Part shown: positions 11,060-19,589 of the stretch, piece after piece
How the letters are laid out: every line of letters begins with the position of its first letter
Numbering within the stretch: the first letter of the stretch is position 1
NCBI GenBank assembly: GCA_016716275.1
Contig: JADJWR010000001.1
Coordinates: 558,001 to 622,000 of the forward strand
Reading direction: 5' to 3'
Length of the DNA stretch: 64,000 nt
Origin: Burkholderiales bacterium
Lineage (GTDB): Bacteria > Pseudomonadota > Gammaproteobacteria > Burkholderiales > Burkholderiaceae_F
Notes under the pieces: model-generated
The model's input: only the letters and a program-made list of their open reading frames with translations
What the model was told of the DNA's origin: nothing
The model's database searches: none
Position numbers and translations under genes: made by a program

Positions 11060-11740
11060 TCAGCGGCGCTTCTTCGCGCCGGCCGACGCTGCGGGCGGCC
11101 TGGCCGATCCCTGCTGCATCGCCTCGGTCAGGCCGATCAGCACGCCGCTGGCCAGGGTGGCGAAGTTCTGCGCCAGCGCATGGGCGGCGCGAAAGCCGGC
11201 GTCGCGCTGCGCGCGGGCAGCCTTCTGAATCTGGCCGCCGTACTGCTCCATCATCGCCATGACCTGGGCGCCAGTGGCGGTGCCGGCGCTCATCTGCTCG
11301 TCGAGCACGCCGCCCCACTGCGACTTGAACGGCGCACCGGCGCCGGAAGCGGCCTTCTTCACGGTGGCGAGGAACTCGTCCTCCAGCCGCTCGAGGTCGT
11401 CCAGCGCTTTTTTCAGGTTGGAGTCGCGGAACTCGTTCTCGCCGGCGATCTGGTGCAGCGCAACCCGGCTTGCCTCGACCACCTTCAGCAGCGCGTCGTC
11501 CATGCCGGCCAGCGACTGCGAGAACACCTGGTCGGTGTCGAGCTTGCCCTGGATGGCGCCGAGGTTCACGCCCTGGGTGACCGACGAGATCACCGACTTG
11601 ATCTGCGCCAGCGAAAGCTCGCGCGACTGCAGCGCCTGCAGCGTCAGGTCGCGCACCGTCGAACGCAGGCTTTCGCCCTGCGCCACCGCCTGCGCCGTCA
11701 TCTGCTTGAGCATCTCGTCGGTGTCGATCATCGGCTTCAT
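11060..11740 (-). CDS. Conserved helical protein, DUF6781-like
   Basis: A 226-residue, almost wholly alpha-helical soluble protein: MIDTDEMLKQMTAQAVAQ, a central run of heptad-like helices, and a basic tail ending AGAKKRR. No signal peptide, membrane segment or enzyme motif is visible. The helical layout and the Ala/Lys-rich tail recall phasin-like or granule-associated proteins, but this is only a resemblance. I believe it belongs to the DUF6781 family of betaproteobacteria. GGAG precedes ATG 11740. It is transcribed alone and converges with the amidase gene. Confidence 0.65.
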   Translation of the reverse strand: MKPMIDTDEMLKQMTAQAVAQGESLRSTVRDLTLQALQSRELSLAQIKSVISSVTQGVNLGAIQGKLDTDQVFSQSLAGMDDALLKVVEASRVALHQIAGENEFRDSNLKKALDDLERLEDEFLATVKKAASGAGAPFKSQWGGVLDEQMSAGTATGAQVMAMMEQYGGQIQKAARAQRDAGFRAAHALAQNFATLASGVLIGLTEAMQQGSARPPAASAGAKKRR

Positions 11741-11857
11741 CGCGTCGTCTCCAGTTCGGATTGGTCGGTCAACGGGTGGTGCGCCCGGATCGTAGTGCCG
11801 GCGAAGCCTGCCGGGGCATCCCGCGTGCGAAGCACGACGCCGGCCTGCCGCGCGGCC

Positions 11858-12271
11858 TCAGGGGGCCGGCGGGCCGGCAAGCGGCGGCAGCGGCCGCGGC
11901 CGGCGGTCCTCGCCGGTGGCGACGTACACCAGCGTGGCCTCGGTGACCTTGACCACCTCGGACTGCAGCCGGTTGCGCTCGGCGTAGACCTCGACCTCGA
12001 CGGTGATCGACGAGTGGCCGGTCTTCAGCACGCGGGCATAGAAGGACAGCAGGTCGCCGACGAACACCGGGTTCTTGAACAGGAAGCTGGTCACCGCGAC
12101 GGTCGCCACCCGGCCGTTGGCGCGGCGTGCCGCCGGGATCGCGCCGGCCACGTCGGCGTTGGCCATGATCCAGCCGCCGAACACGTCGCCGTGGATGTTG
12201 GCGTCGGCCGGCATCGGCATCACCCGCAGCACCGGGCTGGCGGCGGGGAGCCGCAGGTTCGCATCGTTCAT
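11858..12271 (-). CDS. YciA-type acyl-CoA thioesterase
   Basis: A 137-residue hotdog-fold thioesterase. The block ANIHGDVFGGWIMANADVAG is the YciA/ACOT signature containing the catalytic Asn-Ile-His-Gly and Asp residues. FLFKNPVFVGDLLSFYARV is the second conserved strand pair. YciA enzymes hydrolyse a wide range of acyl-CoAs and tend to be hexameric. The start overlaps the stop of the upstream SDR gene by 4 bp (ATGA), so the two are translationally coupled. The open frame continues upstream of this ATG but only as a shadow of the SDR gene. Confidence 0.9.
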   Translation of the reverse strand: MNDANLRLPAASPVLRVMPMPADANIHGDVFGGWIMANADVAGAIPAARRANGRVATVAVTSFLFKNPVFVGDLLSFYARVLKTGHSSITVEVEVYAERNRLQSEVVKVTEATLVYVATGEDRRPRPLPPLAGPPAP

Positions 12272-13104
12272 TGGGCTTCGTCCTTCGCCTGGTTCTTCGC
12301 CAGCGCCCGGCGCGCCAGATTGTCCACCCAGCCCGGCGCGAACCGCTTCAGCCACAGGCCGAACCGGCCCTTGGCGGTCATCACCAGCTCCCGCCTGCGG
12401 TCCTCGATCGCGCGCACGATCTGACGCGCGCACTGGTCGACCGGCATCGCGCCAGTCTCGTCGAGCCCCGAGACGCCGGCCGTCTCGCCCTTGCCATCCA
12501 GGCCGTGCCGCCGGATCTCGGTGGCCACCACGCCCGGGTAGACCACCGTGACCGTGATGCCGTGCTCGGCTGCCTCGATGCGCAGCGCCTCGAGAAAGCC
12601 GGTCTGGGCGAACTTGCTGGCGCAGTAGGTCGTCCGGCCGGGCACGCCGGTGCGGCCGGCCAGCGAACTGACGCCGACGATCTGCCCGCCGCGCTTGCCG
12701 GGTGCCGCCTTCAGGTAAGGCCAGGCGAAGCGCGTGCAGTTGACGGTGCCGAGGCAGTTGACGCGCCACAGGCGCTCGTAAGTCGACCAGTCGCCGATCT
12801 CGTCGAAGGTCGCGTGCATCGACACGCCGGCGTTGTTGACCAGCACGTCGATGCGGCCGAACGCCTCGAGCGCACGGTCGATGAGGCGCCGGCAGTCGTC
12901 CTCGACGGTGACGTCGGCCCGCACCGCGATGGCCATCGCGCCGTGGCGCTGGCACTGGCCGGCGACCGCCTGCAGCCTGGCCTCGTCGCGGGCGGCCAGC
13001 ACCAGCCGATGGCCGCGTTCGGCCAGCTGCAGCGCCAGCTCGGCGCCGATGCCGTCGCTGGCGCCGGTGATGACGTAGACCTTGCTGCGGTAGCGGCTGG
13101 GCAT
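12268..13104 (-). CDS. SDR-family NAD(P)-dependent oxidoreductase
   Basis: A 278-residue classical short-chain dehydrogenase. Motifs are YVITGASDGIGAELA (cofactor), LVNNAGVSMHATF (NNAG), VGVSSLAGRTGVPG (catalytic Ser) and TTYCASKFAQTGFL (Tyr-x-x-x-Lys). The C-terminal extension with FGLWLKRFAPGWVDNLARRA resembles membrane-associated SDRs of the DHRS7-like group that act on lipids. It is coupled to the YciA thioesterase, suggesting a role in acyl or lipid metabolism; substrate unknown. It is divergent from the ABC exporter gene, whose start is 142 bp away. Confidence 0.88.
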   Translation of the reverse strand: MPSRYRSKVYVITGASDGIGAELALQLAERGHRLVLAARDEARLQAVAGQCQRHGAMAIAVRADVTVEDDCRRLIDRALEAFGRIDVLVNNAGVSMHATFDEIGDWSTYERLWRVNCLGTVNCTRFAWPYLKAAPGKRGGQIVGVSSLAGRTGVPGRTTYCASKFAQTGFLEALRIEAAEHGITVTVVYPGVVATEIRRHGLDGKGETAGVSGLDETGAMPVDQCARQIVRAIEDRRRELVMTAKGRFGLWLKRFAPGWVDNLARRALAKNQAKDEAQ

Positions 13105-13246
13105 GGCGGACGGTGGCGCCGGATGGTGATGGGTCGCGGCGGCTGCGGCGGCCCCCGGGGATCATCAATAATGCCGGCGTGATGTGCGATCGCCACCCCG
13201 TGCTAATCCGAGCGACGGCCTGCCACCTGCGACCGAGGGTACACCG

Positions 13247-15082
13247 ATGCGCGGCATGAGGCCGCCGCCCGGCGCCGAGCCGAGCGCGGCGCTGGCGCCC
13301 GGGGAATCACGCGGCGACTGGGCGGCGATGCGCACGCTGCTGCCCTACCTGTGGCGCTACCGCGGCCGGGTGCTGTTCGCCGTCGGCTGCCTGGTGGCGG
13401 CCAAGCTGGCGGTGGTCAGCGTGCCGATCCTGCTCAAGCACATCGTCGATGCGCTGGCGCAGCTTCCCGCCGGCGCGGTGGTGGCGGTGCCGGTGGCGCT
13501 GATCGCCGGCTACGGCGCACTGCGGCTGGCCACCTCGCTGTTCACCGAGCTGCGCGAGTTCTTCTTCGTCAAGGTCACCCAGGCGACCGTTCACACGCTG
13601 GCCCTGCAGACCTTCCGCCACCTGCATTCGCTGTCGCTGCGCTACCACCTGCAGCGGCGCACCGGCAGTGTCACGCGCGAGATCGACCACGGCATCCGCG
13701 GCATCTCGACGATCGTCAGCTTCACGCTGTACTCGATCGTGCCGACCGTGGTCGAGCTTTCGCTGGTGCTCGGCTACCTGCTCCTCCACTACGAGATCTG
13801 GTTCGCCGTGATCCTGCTGGCGAGCCTCGCCACCTACATCGCCTTCACCTTCGTGGTCACCAACTGGCGCACGCAGTTCCGCCGCCAGGTCAACGAGCTC
13901 GATGCCAAGGCGGCCTCGCGCGCGGTCGACAGCCTCCTGAACTTCGAGACGGTCAAGTATTTCGGCAACGAGGAGTTCGAGGCGCGCCGCTACGACGCCA
14001 CGCTGGCCGACAGCGAAAAGATGGCGATCAAGTCGCAGCAGTCGCTGAACCTGCTCAACAGCGGCCAGCAGCTCGTCATCGCCGTCGGCCTGACGCTGAT
14101 CCTGTGGCGGGCCGCCGCCGGGGTGATCGACGGCCGGATGACGATCGGCGACCTGGTGCTGGTCAATGCCTTCATGATCCAGATGTACATCCCGCTGAAT
14201 TTCCTCGGCGTGATCTACCGCGAGATCAGGCAGGCGACGATCGACATGGACCGCATGTTCCGCCTGCTGCACGAGCACCGCGAGATCGCCGACGCGCCGG
14301 ATGCCCGGCCGCTCGAACTGCGCGGCGGCGCGATCCGCTTCGAGCACGTCGATTTCGCCTACGACCCGCGGCGGCAGGTGCTGTTCGGTGTCGACTTCTC
14401 GGTGCCGGCGGGGACGACCTGCGCCGTGGTCGGGCCGACCGGCTCGGGCAAGAGCACGCTGGCGCGGTTGCTGTTCCGTTTCTACGAGGCGCAGGGTGGC
14501 CGCGTGCTGATCGACGGCCAGGACGTGCGCGAGGTCACGCAGGCGAGCCTGCGCGCGGCGATCGGCATCGTGCCGCAGGACACCGTGCTGTTCAACGACA
14601 CCATCGAGTACAACATCGCCTACGGCCGGCCCGGCGCCTCGAAAGAGGAGATCGTCGCCGCGGCGCGGGCGGCGCAGTTGCACGAGTTCGTCAGCCGCCT
14701 GCCCGACGGCTACGACACGATGGTCGGCGAGCGCGGGCTGAAGCTCTCGGGCGGCGAAAAGCAGCGGGTGGCGATCGCGCGCACGCTACTGAAGAACCCC
14801 GTGATCCTGGTCTTCGACGAGGCGACGTCGGCCCTCGACAGCGGCACCGAACGGGTGATCCAGGCCGAACTGGAGGAGATCGCCACCGGCCGCACGACGC
14901 TGGTGGTCGCCCACCGGCTGTCGACGATCGTCAATGCCGACCAGATCGTCGTGCTCGCGGCGGGGCGCGTGGTCGAGCGCGGCACGCACGCCGAACTGCT
15001 CGCCGCCGACGGCGCCTATGCGCGGCTGTGGGCGATGCAGGCGCGTCACGAGACGCCGGCCGAGGAAGCTGCGCAGTCGTAG
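13247..15082 (+). CDS. Atm1/HMT1-type ABC exporter, fused membrane and ATPase domains
   Basis: A 611-residue half-transporter: about six membrane helices in residues 35-330, then an ATPase domain. Walker A is GPTGSGKST (about residue 395), the signature is LSGGEKQRVAIART, and Walker B is ILVFDEATSALD. The membrane-domain blocks RTGSVTREIDHGIRGIS and NFETVKYFGNEEFE are hallmarks of the Atm1/HMT1 class, which exports glutathione-type thiol or metal conjugates. ATG 13247 is chosen over the more upstream in-frame start because CGAGGG lies 7 bp before it. It probably works as a homodimer in the inner membrane, moving heavy-metal or sulfur conjugates to the periplasm. Confidence 0.88.
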   Translation: MRGMRPPPGAEPSAALAPGESRGDWAAMRTLLPYLWRYRGRVLFAVGCLVAAKLAVVSVPILLKHIVDALAQLPAGAVVAVPVALIAGYGALRLATSLFTELREFFFVKVTQATVHTLALQTFRHLHSLSLRYHLQRRTGSVTREIDHGIRGISTIVSFTLYSIVPTVVELSLVLGYLLLHYEIWFAVILLASLATYIAFTFVVTNWRTQFRRQVNELDAKAASRAVDSLLNFETVKYFGNEEFEARRYDATLADSEKMAIKSQQSLNLLNSGQQLVIAVGLTLILWRAAAGVIDGRMTIGDLVLVNAFMIQMYIPLNFLGVIYREIRQATIDMDRMFRLLHEHREIADAPDARPLELRGGAIRFEHVDFAYDPRRQVLFGVDFSVPAGTTCAVVGPTGSGKSTLARLLFRFYEAQGGRVLIDGQDVREVTQASLRAAIGIVPQDTVLFNDTIEYNIAYGRPGASKEEIVAAARAAQLHEFVSRLPDGYDTMVGERGLKLSGGEKQRVAIARTLLKNPVILVFDEATSALDSGTERVIQAELEEIATGRTTLVVAHRLSTIVNADQIVVLAAGRVVERGTHAELLAADGAYARLWAMQARHETPAEEAAQS

Positions 15083-15253
15083 CGCTCGCCCGTCGCTGTT
15101 GCGATGCGGCGAAGGCGGCCGGGCGGGTGCGCGGACTGGCAAGGGGAATTTCGGTTTGCTGCGCTTCGAAGGCCGGTGCTAGATTGCACAGCCGCTGGCG
15201 GGCCGGGCACCGGGCGCGCCGACGTTTCTTTCCCACCAAGGAGGCAAGTCAAG

Positions 15254-16291
15254 ATGAAAAGAACGACTTTCGTGAAGACGCTGCTCGCCGCGACCGCCGT
15301 CGCTGCCGCAGCGGCGACGGCACCGGCGCACGCCGGCAAGACGCTCGATTCGATCAAGCAGCGCGGCCAGCTCGTCTGCGGCGTGAACACCGGCCTGGCC
15401 GGCTTCTCGGCGGCCGACAGCCAGGGCAACTGGTCGGGCCTCGATGTAGACGTCTGCCGCGCCGTCGCGGCGGCGATCCTCGGTGACCCCACCAAGGTCA
15501 AGTGGGTGCCGCTGAACGCGCAGCAACGCCTGACGGCGCTGCAGTCGGGCGAGATCGACATCCTGTCGCGCAACACCACCTGGACCCTGACCCGCGATGC
15601 CTCGCTCGGGCTGAGTTTCACCGGCGTCACCTACTACGACGGCCAGGGCTTCATGGTGCCGGTCAAGAGCAACATCAAGAGCGCCAAGCAGCTGAAGGGG
15701 CAGACCGTCTGCGTGCAGTCCGGCACCACCACCGAGAAGAACCTGACCGACTATTCACGGGCCAACAACCTCGGCATCAAGCCGGTGGTGTTCGAGAAGG
15801 TGGAGGCCGCCACCGGCGCCTACTTCGCCGGCCGCTGTATCGCCTACACCACCGATGCCTCGGGACTGGCCTCGGTGCGCAACAAGGAAGCGAAGAACCC
15901 GGCCGAGCACCTGATCCTGCCGGAACTGATCTCCAAGGAGCCGCTCGGCCCGGTGGTCCGCCGCGGCGACGAGGAGTTCTTCGCCATCGCCAAGTGGGTC
16001 GTCTTCGGGCTGGTCGAGGCCGAGGAGTACGGCATCACGCAGGCCAATGTGGACAAGATGCTGGCCGAGAGCCAGGACCCGGTGGTGCTGCGCATCCTCG
16101 GCAAGACCGAGGACACCGGCAAGCTGCTCGGGCTGGACAAGAACTGGATGGCCAACGCGCTGAAGGCGGTCGGCAACTACGGCGAGATCTTCGAGCGCAA
16201 CGTCGGCCCGAAGTCGCCGCTCGGCCTGCCGCGCGGCATCAACAACCTGTGGAACAAGGGCGGCATCATGTACGCGCCGCCGGTGCGCTGA
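15254..16291 (+). CDS. aapJ: General L-amino acid ABC transporter, periplasmic binding protein AapJ
   Basis: A 345-residue solute-binding protein. A Sec signal peptide ends near APAHA-G. The mature start KTLDSIKQRGQLVCGVNTGL and the blocks DVCRAVAAAILGD and DILSRNTTWTLTRDASLG are those of AapJ/BztA binding proteins, which collect amino acids broadly. AAGGAGG lies 9 bp before ATG 15254. It heads an aapJ-Q-M-P operon. The 164-bp gap to aapQ is filled with hairpins (16324-16419), as is usual where the binding protein must be made in excess over the membrane part. Confidence 0.93.
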   Translation: MKRTTFVKTLLAATAVAAAAATAPAHAGKTLDSIKQRGQLVCGVNTGLAGFSAADSQGNWSGLDVDVCRAVAAAILGDPTKVKWVPLNAQQRLTALQSGEIDILSRNTTWTLTRDASLGLSFTGVTYYDGQGFMVPVKSNIKSAKQLKGQTVCVQSGTTTEKNLTDYSRANNLGIKPVVFEKVEAATGAYFAGRCIAYTTDASGLASVRNKEAKNPAEHLILPELISKEPLGPVVRRGDEEFFAIAKWVVFGLVEAEEYGITQANVDKMLAESQDPVVLRILGKTEDTGKLLGLDKNWMANALKAVGNYGEIFERNVGPKSPLGLPRGINNLWNKGGIMYAPPVR

Positions 16292-16323
16292 GCGGCCACG
16301 ACGGCCCGCTTCAGCCCGCCTGA

Positions 16324-16380
16324 CCGCCCGGCTCGTCGACCAGCCGGGCGGCCGGGCGGGGCCTGCGTCGCGGCGCAGGC
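16324..16380 (+). terminator. Tandem GC hairpins after aapJ, likely attenuator or mRNA stabiliser
   Basis: Two stems: 16324-16333 with 16342-16351 (10 bp, loop CGTCGACC) and 16361-16367 with 16374-16380 (7 bp). No T tract follows, so full intrinsic termination is unlikely. In binding-protein transporter operons such hairpins protect the upstream transcript from 3' decay and lower downstream expression. That role is inferred here. Confidence 0.6.
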
Positions 16381-16383
16381 CGT

Positions 16384-16419
16384 TATGCAAAGCGCAGGCG
16401 CCGGCGTGCGCTTTGCATA
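16384..16419. repeat. 13-bp perfect inverted repeat upstream of aapQ
   Basis: TATGCAAAGCGCA and TGCGCTTTGCATA are separated by 10 bp, ending 37 bp before the aapQ start. The arms are AT-richer than the surroundings and could be a regulator operator or a further RNA hairpin. The GCGCTTTGC core is shared with the repeat at 3983-4003. Confidence 0.65.
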
Positions 16420-16455
16420 GAACGAAGACACACCGCGTTGCCGGAGGAGACGAGC

Positions 16456-17646
16456 ATGGCGCAGGCGTCGCGGGACCGGGTCCCGCCGAAGCGACGCGAC
16501 TGGTCGTGGCGAAGCCAGGCCTTTCGCGGCGTCGTCTACCAGATCATCGCCATCGCCGCGATCGGCGGGGCGCTCTGGTTCCTCGCGCACAACACGACGG
16601 AAAACATGCGTGTGCGCGGCATCCAGAGCGGCTTCGACTTCCTCGCCAGCCCCGCCGGGTTCGACATCGGCGAGGTGCTGATCAGCTACGACGCGCTCGA
16701 CCCGTACTGGAAGGCCCTGCTGATCGGCGTGCTGAACACGCTGCGGGTGGCGATCGTCGGCATCGTGCTGTGCACGGTGATGGGCACCATGCTCGGCATC
16801 GGCCGCTTCTCGCGCAACGCGATCGTCCGCGGCCTGTGCTACGGCTACGTCGAACTGTTCCGCAACATCCCGGTGCTGCTGCAGCTGCTGATGTGGTACC
16901 TGCTGTTCACCGAGCTGCTGCCGGCGCCGTACGAGCCGCTGTCGGTGCTCGACCTCTTTTACCTGAGCAAGGGCGGCATCGCCTTTCCGATGCCGGTGTG
17001 GGGCTTCGGGCAGCTGATGGCGCTCGCCGGCGCAGCGCTCGGCCTGGTCGTTGCGTTGTACTACCGGCGCCGCGCCCTGCGGCGCTTCGAGGAGACCGGG
17101 CGGGTGCCGCACCTTTTCTGGCCGACCGTCGGCACGATCCTCGTCTTTTCCTTTGCCGGCTGGGTGATCGGCGGCGCGCCGACTTCATGGAACGTTCCCG
17201 AGCAGGGCGAGATGTCGGTCACCGGCGGCGGCACCGTGACGCCGGAATTCATGGCGGTGCTGCTCGGGCTGGTGTTCTACACGTCGGCCTTCGTCGCCGA
17301 GGTGGTGCGGGCGGGCATCGCCTCGGTGCCGCACGGGCAGATCGAGGCGGCCAGCTCGATCGGCCTGTCGCGCGGCCAGGCCATGCGGATGGTGGTGCTG
17401 CCGCAGGCGCTGCGCGTGATCATCCCGCCGATGACCAACCAGTACCTGAACCTGACCAAGAACTCGTCGCTCGCGGTGGCGATCGGCTACCCGGACGTGG
17501 TGTCGATCGCCAACACGGCGATCAACCAGACCGGCCGTGCGGTCGAGTGCATCGCCATCATCATGCTGGTGTACCTGGCGACCTCGCTGTCCACCTCGGC
17601 GTTCATGAACTGGTACAACAAGCGCTCGGCGATCAAGGAAAGGTGA
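16456..17646 (+). CDS. aapQ: General L-amino acid ABC transporter permease AapQ
   Basis: A 396-residue inner-membrane permease of the HisM/GltK class. It is longer than standard permeases because of a central insertion between the first helices and the core, typical of AapQ/BztB. The coupling loop that contacts the ATPase reads GQIEAASSIGLSRGQAM, followed by VVLPQALRVIIPPMTNQYL. The first helices include an RNIPVLLQLLMWY block. ATG 16456 is preferred over the in-frame TTG at 16438 because CGGAGGAG lies just upstream of it. Its stop is one base before the aapM start. Confidence 0.93.
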   Translation: MAQASRDRVPPKRRDWSWRSQAFRGVVYQIIAIAAIGGALWFLAHNTTENMRVRGIQSGFDFLASPAGFDIGEVLISYDALDPYWKALLIGVLNTLRVAIVGIVLCTVMGTMLGIGRFSRNAIVRGLCYGYVELFRNIPVLLQLLMWYLLFTELLPAPYEPLSVLDLFYLSKGGIAFPMPVWGFGQLMALAGAALGLVVALYYRRRALRRFEETGRVPHLFWPTVGTILVFSFAGWVIGGAPTSWNVPEQGEMSVTGGGTVTPEFMAVLLGLVFYTSAFVAEVVRAGIASVPHGQIEAASSIGLSRGQAMRMVVLPQALRVIIPPMTNQYLNLTKNSSLAVAIGYPDVVSIANTAINQTGRAVECIAIIMLVYLATSLSTSAFMNWYNKRSAIKER

Positions 17647-17647
17647 G

Positions 17648-18748
17648 ATGAGCGCCGTCTTCGAGCCCATTGCTGCCCGTCCGGCGCCGGTCAGGACCGA
17701 GGGCTTCGTGCCCTGGACCCGGCGCAACCTGTTCGCCAACTGGCAGAGCACGGTGACCACCGTGGCGCTGGTCGCGCTGTTCGTCTACTGGCTGCCGGCG
17801 TTGGCCGACTGGGCGCTGTTCAGGGCGGTCTTCGCGACCGATGCCGAGGTTTGCCAGTCGGCGCGCGGCACCGGCGCCTGCTGGGGCGTGGTCGCCGAGA
17901 AGTACCGGCTGATCATCTTCGGCTACTACCCGTTCGAGGAGCAGTGGCGGCCGCAGCTCGCCACCGTCCTGCTGGTCGGCCTGCTGGTGGGCAGTTGCAT
18001 CCGCACCTTCTGGAAGTCCTGGCTGGCGGCGGTCTGGCTGGTCGGCCTGGCGGTGTTCTTCTGGCTGATGTACGGCGGCTTCGGGCTTACCGTGGTGCCG
18101 ACCGACCGCTGGGGAGGCCTGCCGCTGACCATCATGCTGGCCTCGCTGTCGATCATCCTCGCCTTCCCGCTTTCCGTGCTGGTGGCGCTCGGCCGGCGCA
18201 GCGAGATGCCGGCGATCCGCAGCTTCTGCATCGTCTACGTCGAGCTGATCCGCGGCGTGCCGCTCATCTCGGTGCTGTTCATGGCCAGCTTCATGTTCCC
18301 GCTGTTCATGCCGCCCGGACTGACCATCGACGTGCTGATCCGCGTGCTGGTCGGCATCACGCTGTTCGCCGCCGCCTACATGGCCGAGATCGTGCGCGGC
18401 GGGCTGCAGGCGATACCGAAGGGCCAGGTCGAGGCGGCGCAGTCGCTCGGCCTGTCGTACTGGCAGACGCAGCGCAAGATCGTGCTGCCGCAGGCGCTGG
18501 CTCTGGTGGTGCCGGGCATCATGAACAACTTCATCTCGATCTTCAAGGACACCTCGCTGGTGACCATCGTGTCGCTGTACGAGCTGACCGGCGCCCTCGG
18601 CCTGGCGCTGAACTCGGACGCCGACTGGCGGCCGTTCAAGATCGAGGGCTACCTGTTCATCACCGCCATTTACTTCACGTTCTGCTTCGCGATGTCGCGC
18701 TACAGCCTGTGGATCGAGAAGCGGCTGAACGTGAGCAAGACGCGCTGA
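17648..18748 (+). CDS. aapM: General L-amino acid ABC transporter permease AapM
   Basis: A 366-residue permease that pairs with AapQ. The N-terminal FVPWTRRNLFANWQST is the usual AapM/BztC beginning. The ATPase-coupling loop reads GQVEAAQSLGLSYWQTQRK, followed by VLPQALALVVPGIMNNFIS. About eight hydrophobic segments are visible, as in the family. It is tightly packed between aapQ (1 bp) and aapP (64 bp). Confidence 0.93.
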   Translation: MSAVFEPIAARPAPVRTEGFVPWTRRNLFANWQSTVTTVALVALFVYWLPALADWALFRAVFATDAEVCQSARGTGACWGVVAEKYRLIIFGYYPFEEQWRPQLATVLLVGLLVGSCIRTFWKSWLAAVWLVGLAVFFWLMYGGFGLTVVPTDRWGGLPLTIMLASLSIILAFPLSVLVALGRRSEMPAIRSFCIVYVELIRGVPLISVLFMASFMFPLFMPPGLTIDVLIRVLVGITLFAAAYMAEIVRGGLQAIPKGQVEAAQSLGLSYWQTQRKIVLPQALALVVPGIMNNFISIFKDTSLVTIVSLYELTGALGLALNSDADWRPFKIEGYLFITAIYFTFCFAMSRYSLWIEKRLNVSKTR

Positions 18749-18812
18749 CAGGTTCCCCTCCGCCCCGGTGTTCTCCCGCCAGGGCAGAGGGGCGCCAAAC
18801 CGAGCCCCGCCC

Positions 18813-19577
18813 ATGACCAGCCACCCGCATCACGCCAACCACCACATCATCAGCTTCGACAAGGTGAACAAGTGGTACGGCAACAACTTCCATGTCCTGC
18901 GCGACATAGACCTGCAGGTGAAGAAGGGCGAGCGGATCGTCATCTGCGGTCCTTCGGGCTCCGGCAAGTCGACCCTGATCCGCTGCATCAACCGGCTGGA
19001 GGAGCACCAGGAGGGGCGGATCGTCGTCGACGGCACCGAGCTGACCGACGACGTGCGGGCGATCGAGAAGGTGCGCAAGGAAGTCGGCATGGTGTTCCAG
19101 CAGTTCAACCTGTTCCCGCACCTGACGGTGCTGGAGAACCTGACCCTGTCGCCGATGTGGGTCGGCCGCCTGCCGAAGAAGGAGGCCGAGGAACGGGCGA
19201 TGACGCAACTGAAGCGCGTGCGCATCGCCGAGCAGGCGGCCAAGTTTCCGCTGCAGCTTTCCGGCGGCCAGCAGCAGCGGGTGGCGATCGCCCGCGCGCT
19301 GTGCCTGACGCCGAAGATCATGCTGTTCGACGAGCCGACCTCGGCGCTCGATCCCGAGATGATCAAGGAAGTGCTCGACGTGATGATCGAGCTGGCCAAG
19401 GGCGGCATCACCATGCTCTGCGTGACTCACGAGATGGGCTTCGCCAAGGCGGTGGCCGACCGGGTGATCTTCATGGACCAGGGCCAGATCGTCGAGGAGA
19501 ACAACCCGCACGAGTTCTTCAACAACCCGAAGAGCGACCGCACCCGCGACTTCCTGTCGAAGATCCTCGGCCACTGA
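18813..19577 (+). CDS. aapP: General L-amino acid ABC transporter ATP-binding protein AapP
   Basis: A 254-residue ATPase that drives the AapJQM transporter. Walker A is GPSGSGKST (about residues 46-54), Q-loop QQFNLFPHLTVLEN, signature LSGGQQQRVAIARALC, Walker B IMLFDEPTSALDPE, and the switch His is in CVTHEMGFAKAVADR. It begins with a short His-rich stretch (SHPHHANHHIISF). The in-frame open stretch to 18768 lacks a ribosome site and gives a non-family N-terminus, so ATG 18813 is used. Its stop is 12 bp from the convergent MFS gene. Confidence 0.93.
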   Translation: MTSHPHHANHHIISFDKVNKWYGNNFHVLRDIDLQVKKGERIVICGPSGSGKSTLIRCINRLEEHQEGRIVVDGTELTDDVRAIEKVRKEVGMVFQQFNLFPHLTVLENLTLSPMWVGRLPKKEAEERAMTQLKRVRIAEQAAKFPLQLSGGQQQRVAIARALCLTPKIMLFDEPTSALDPEMIKEVLDVMIELAKGGITMLCVTHEMGFAKAVADRVIFMDQGQIVEENNPHEFFNNPKSDRTRDFLSKILGH

Positions 19578-19589
19578 GCGGGCGGCGCC

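Noticed and set aside
15137..15160. Possible sigma54 promoter before aapJ
   Set aside because: The GG and GC dinucleotides are not at the required spacing.
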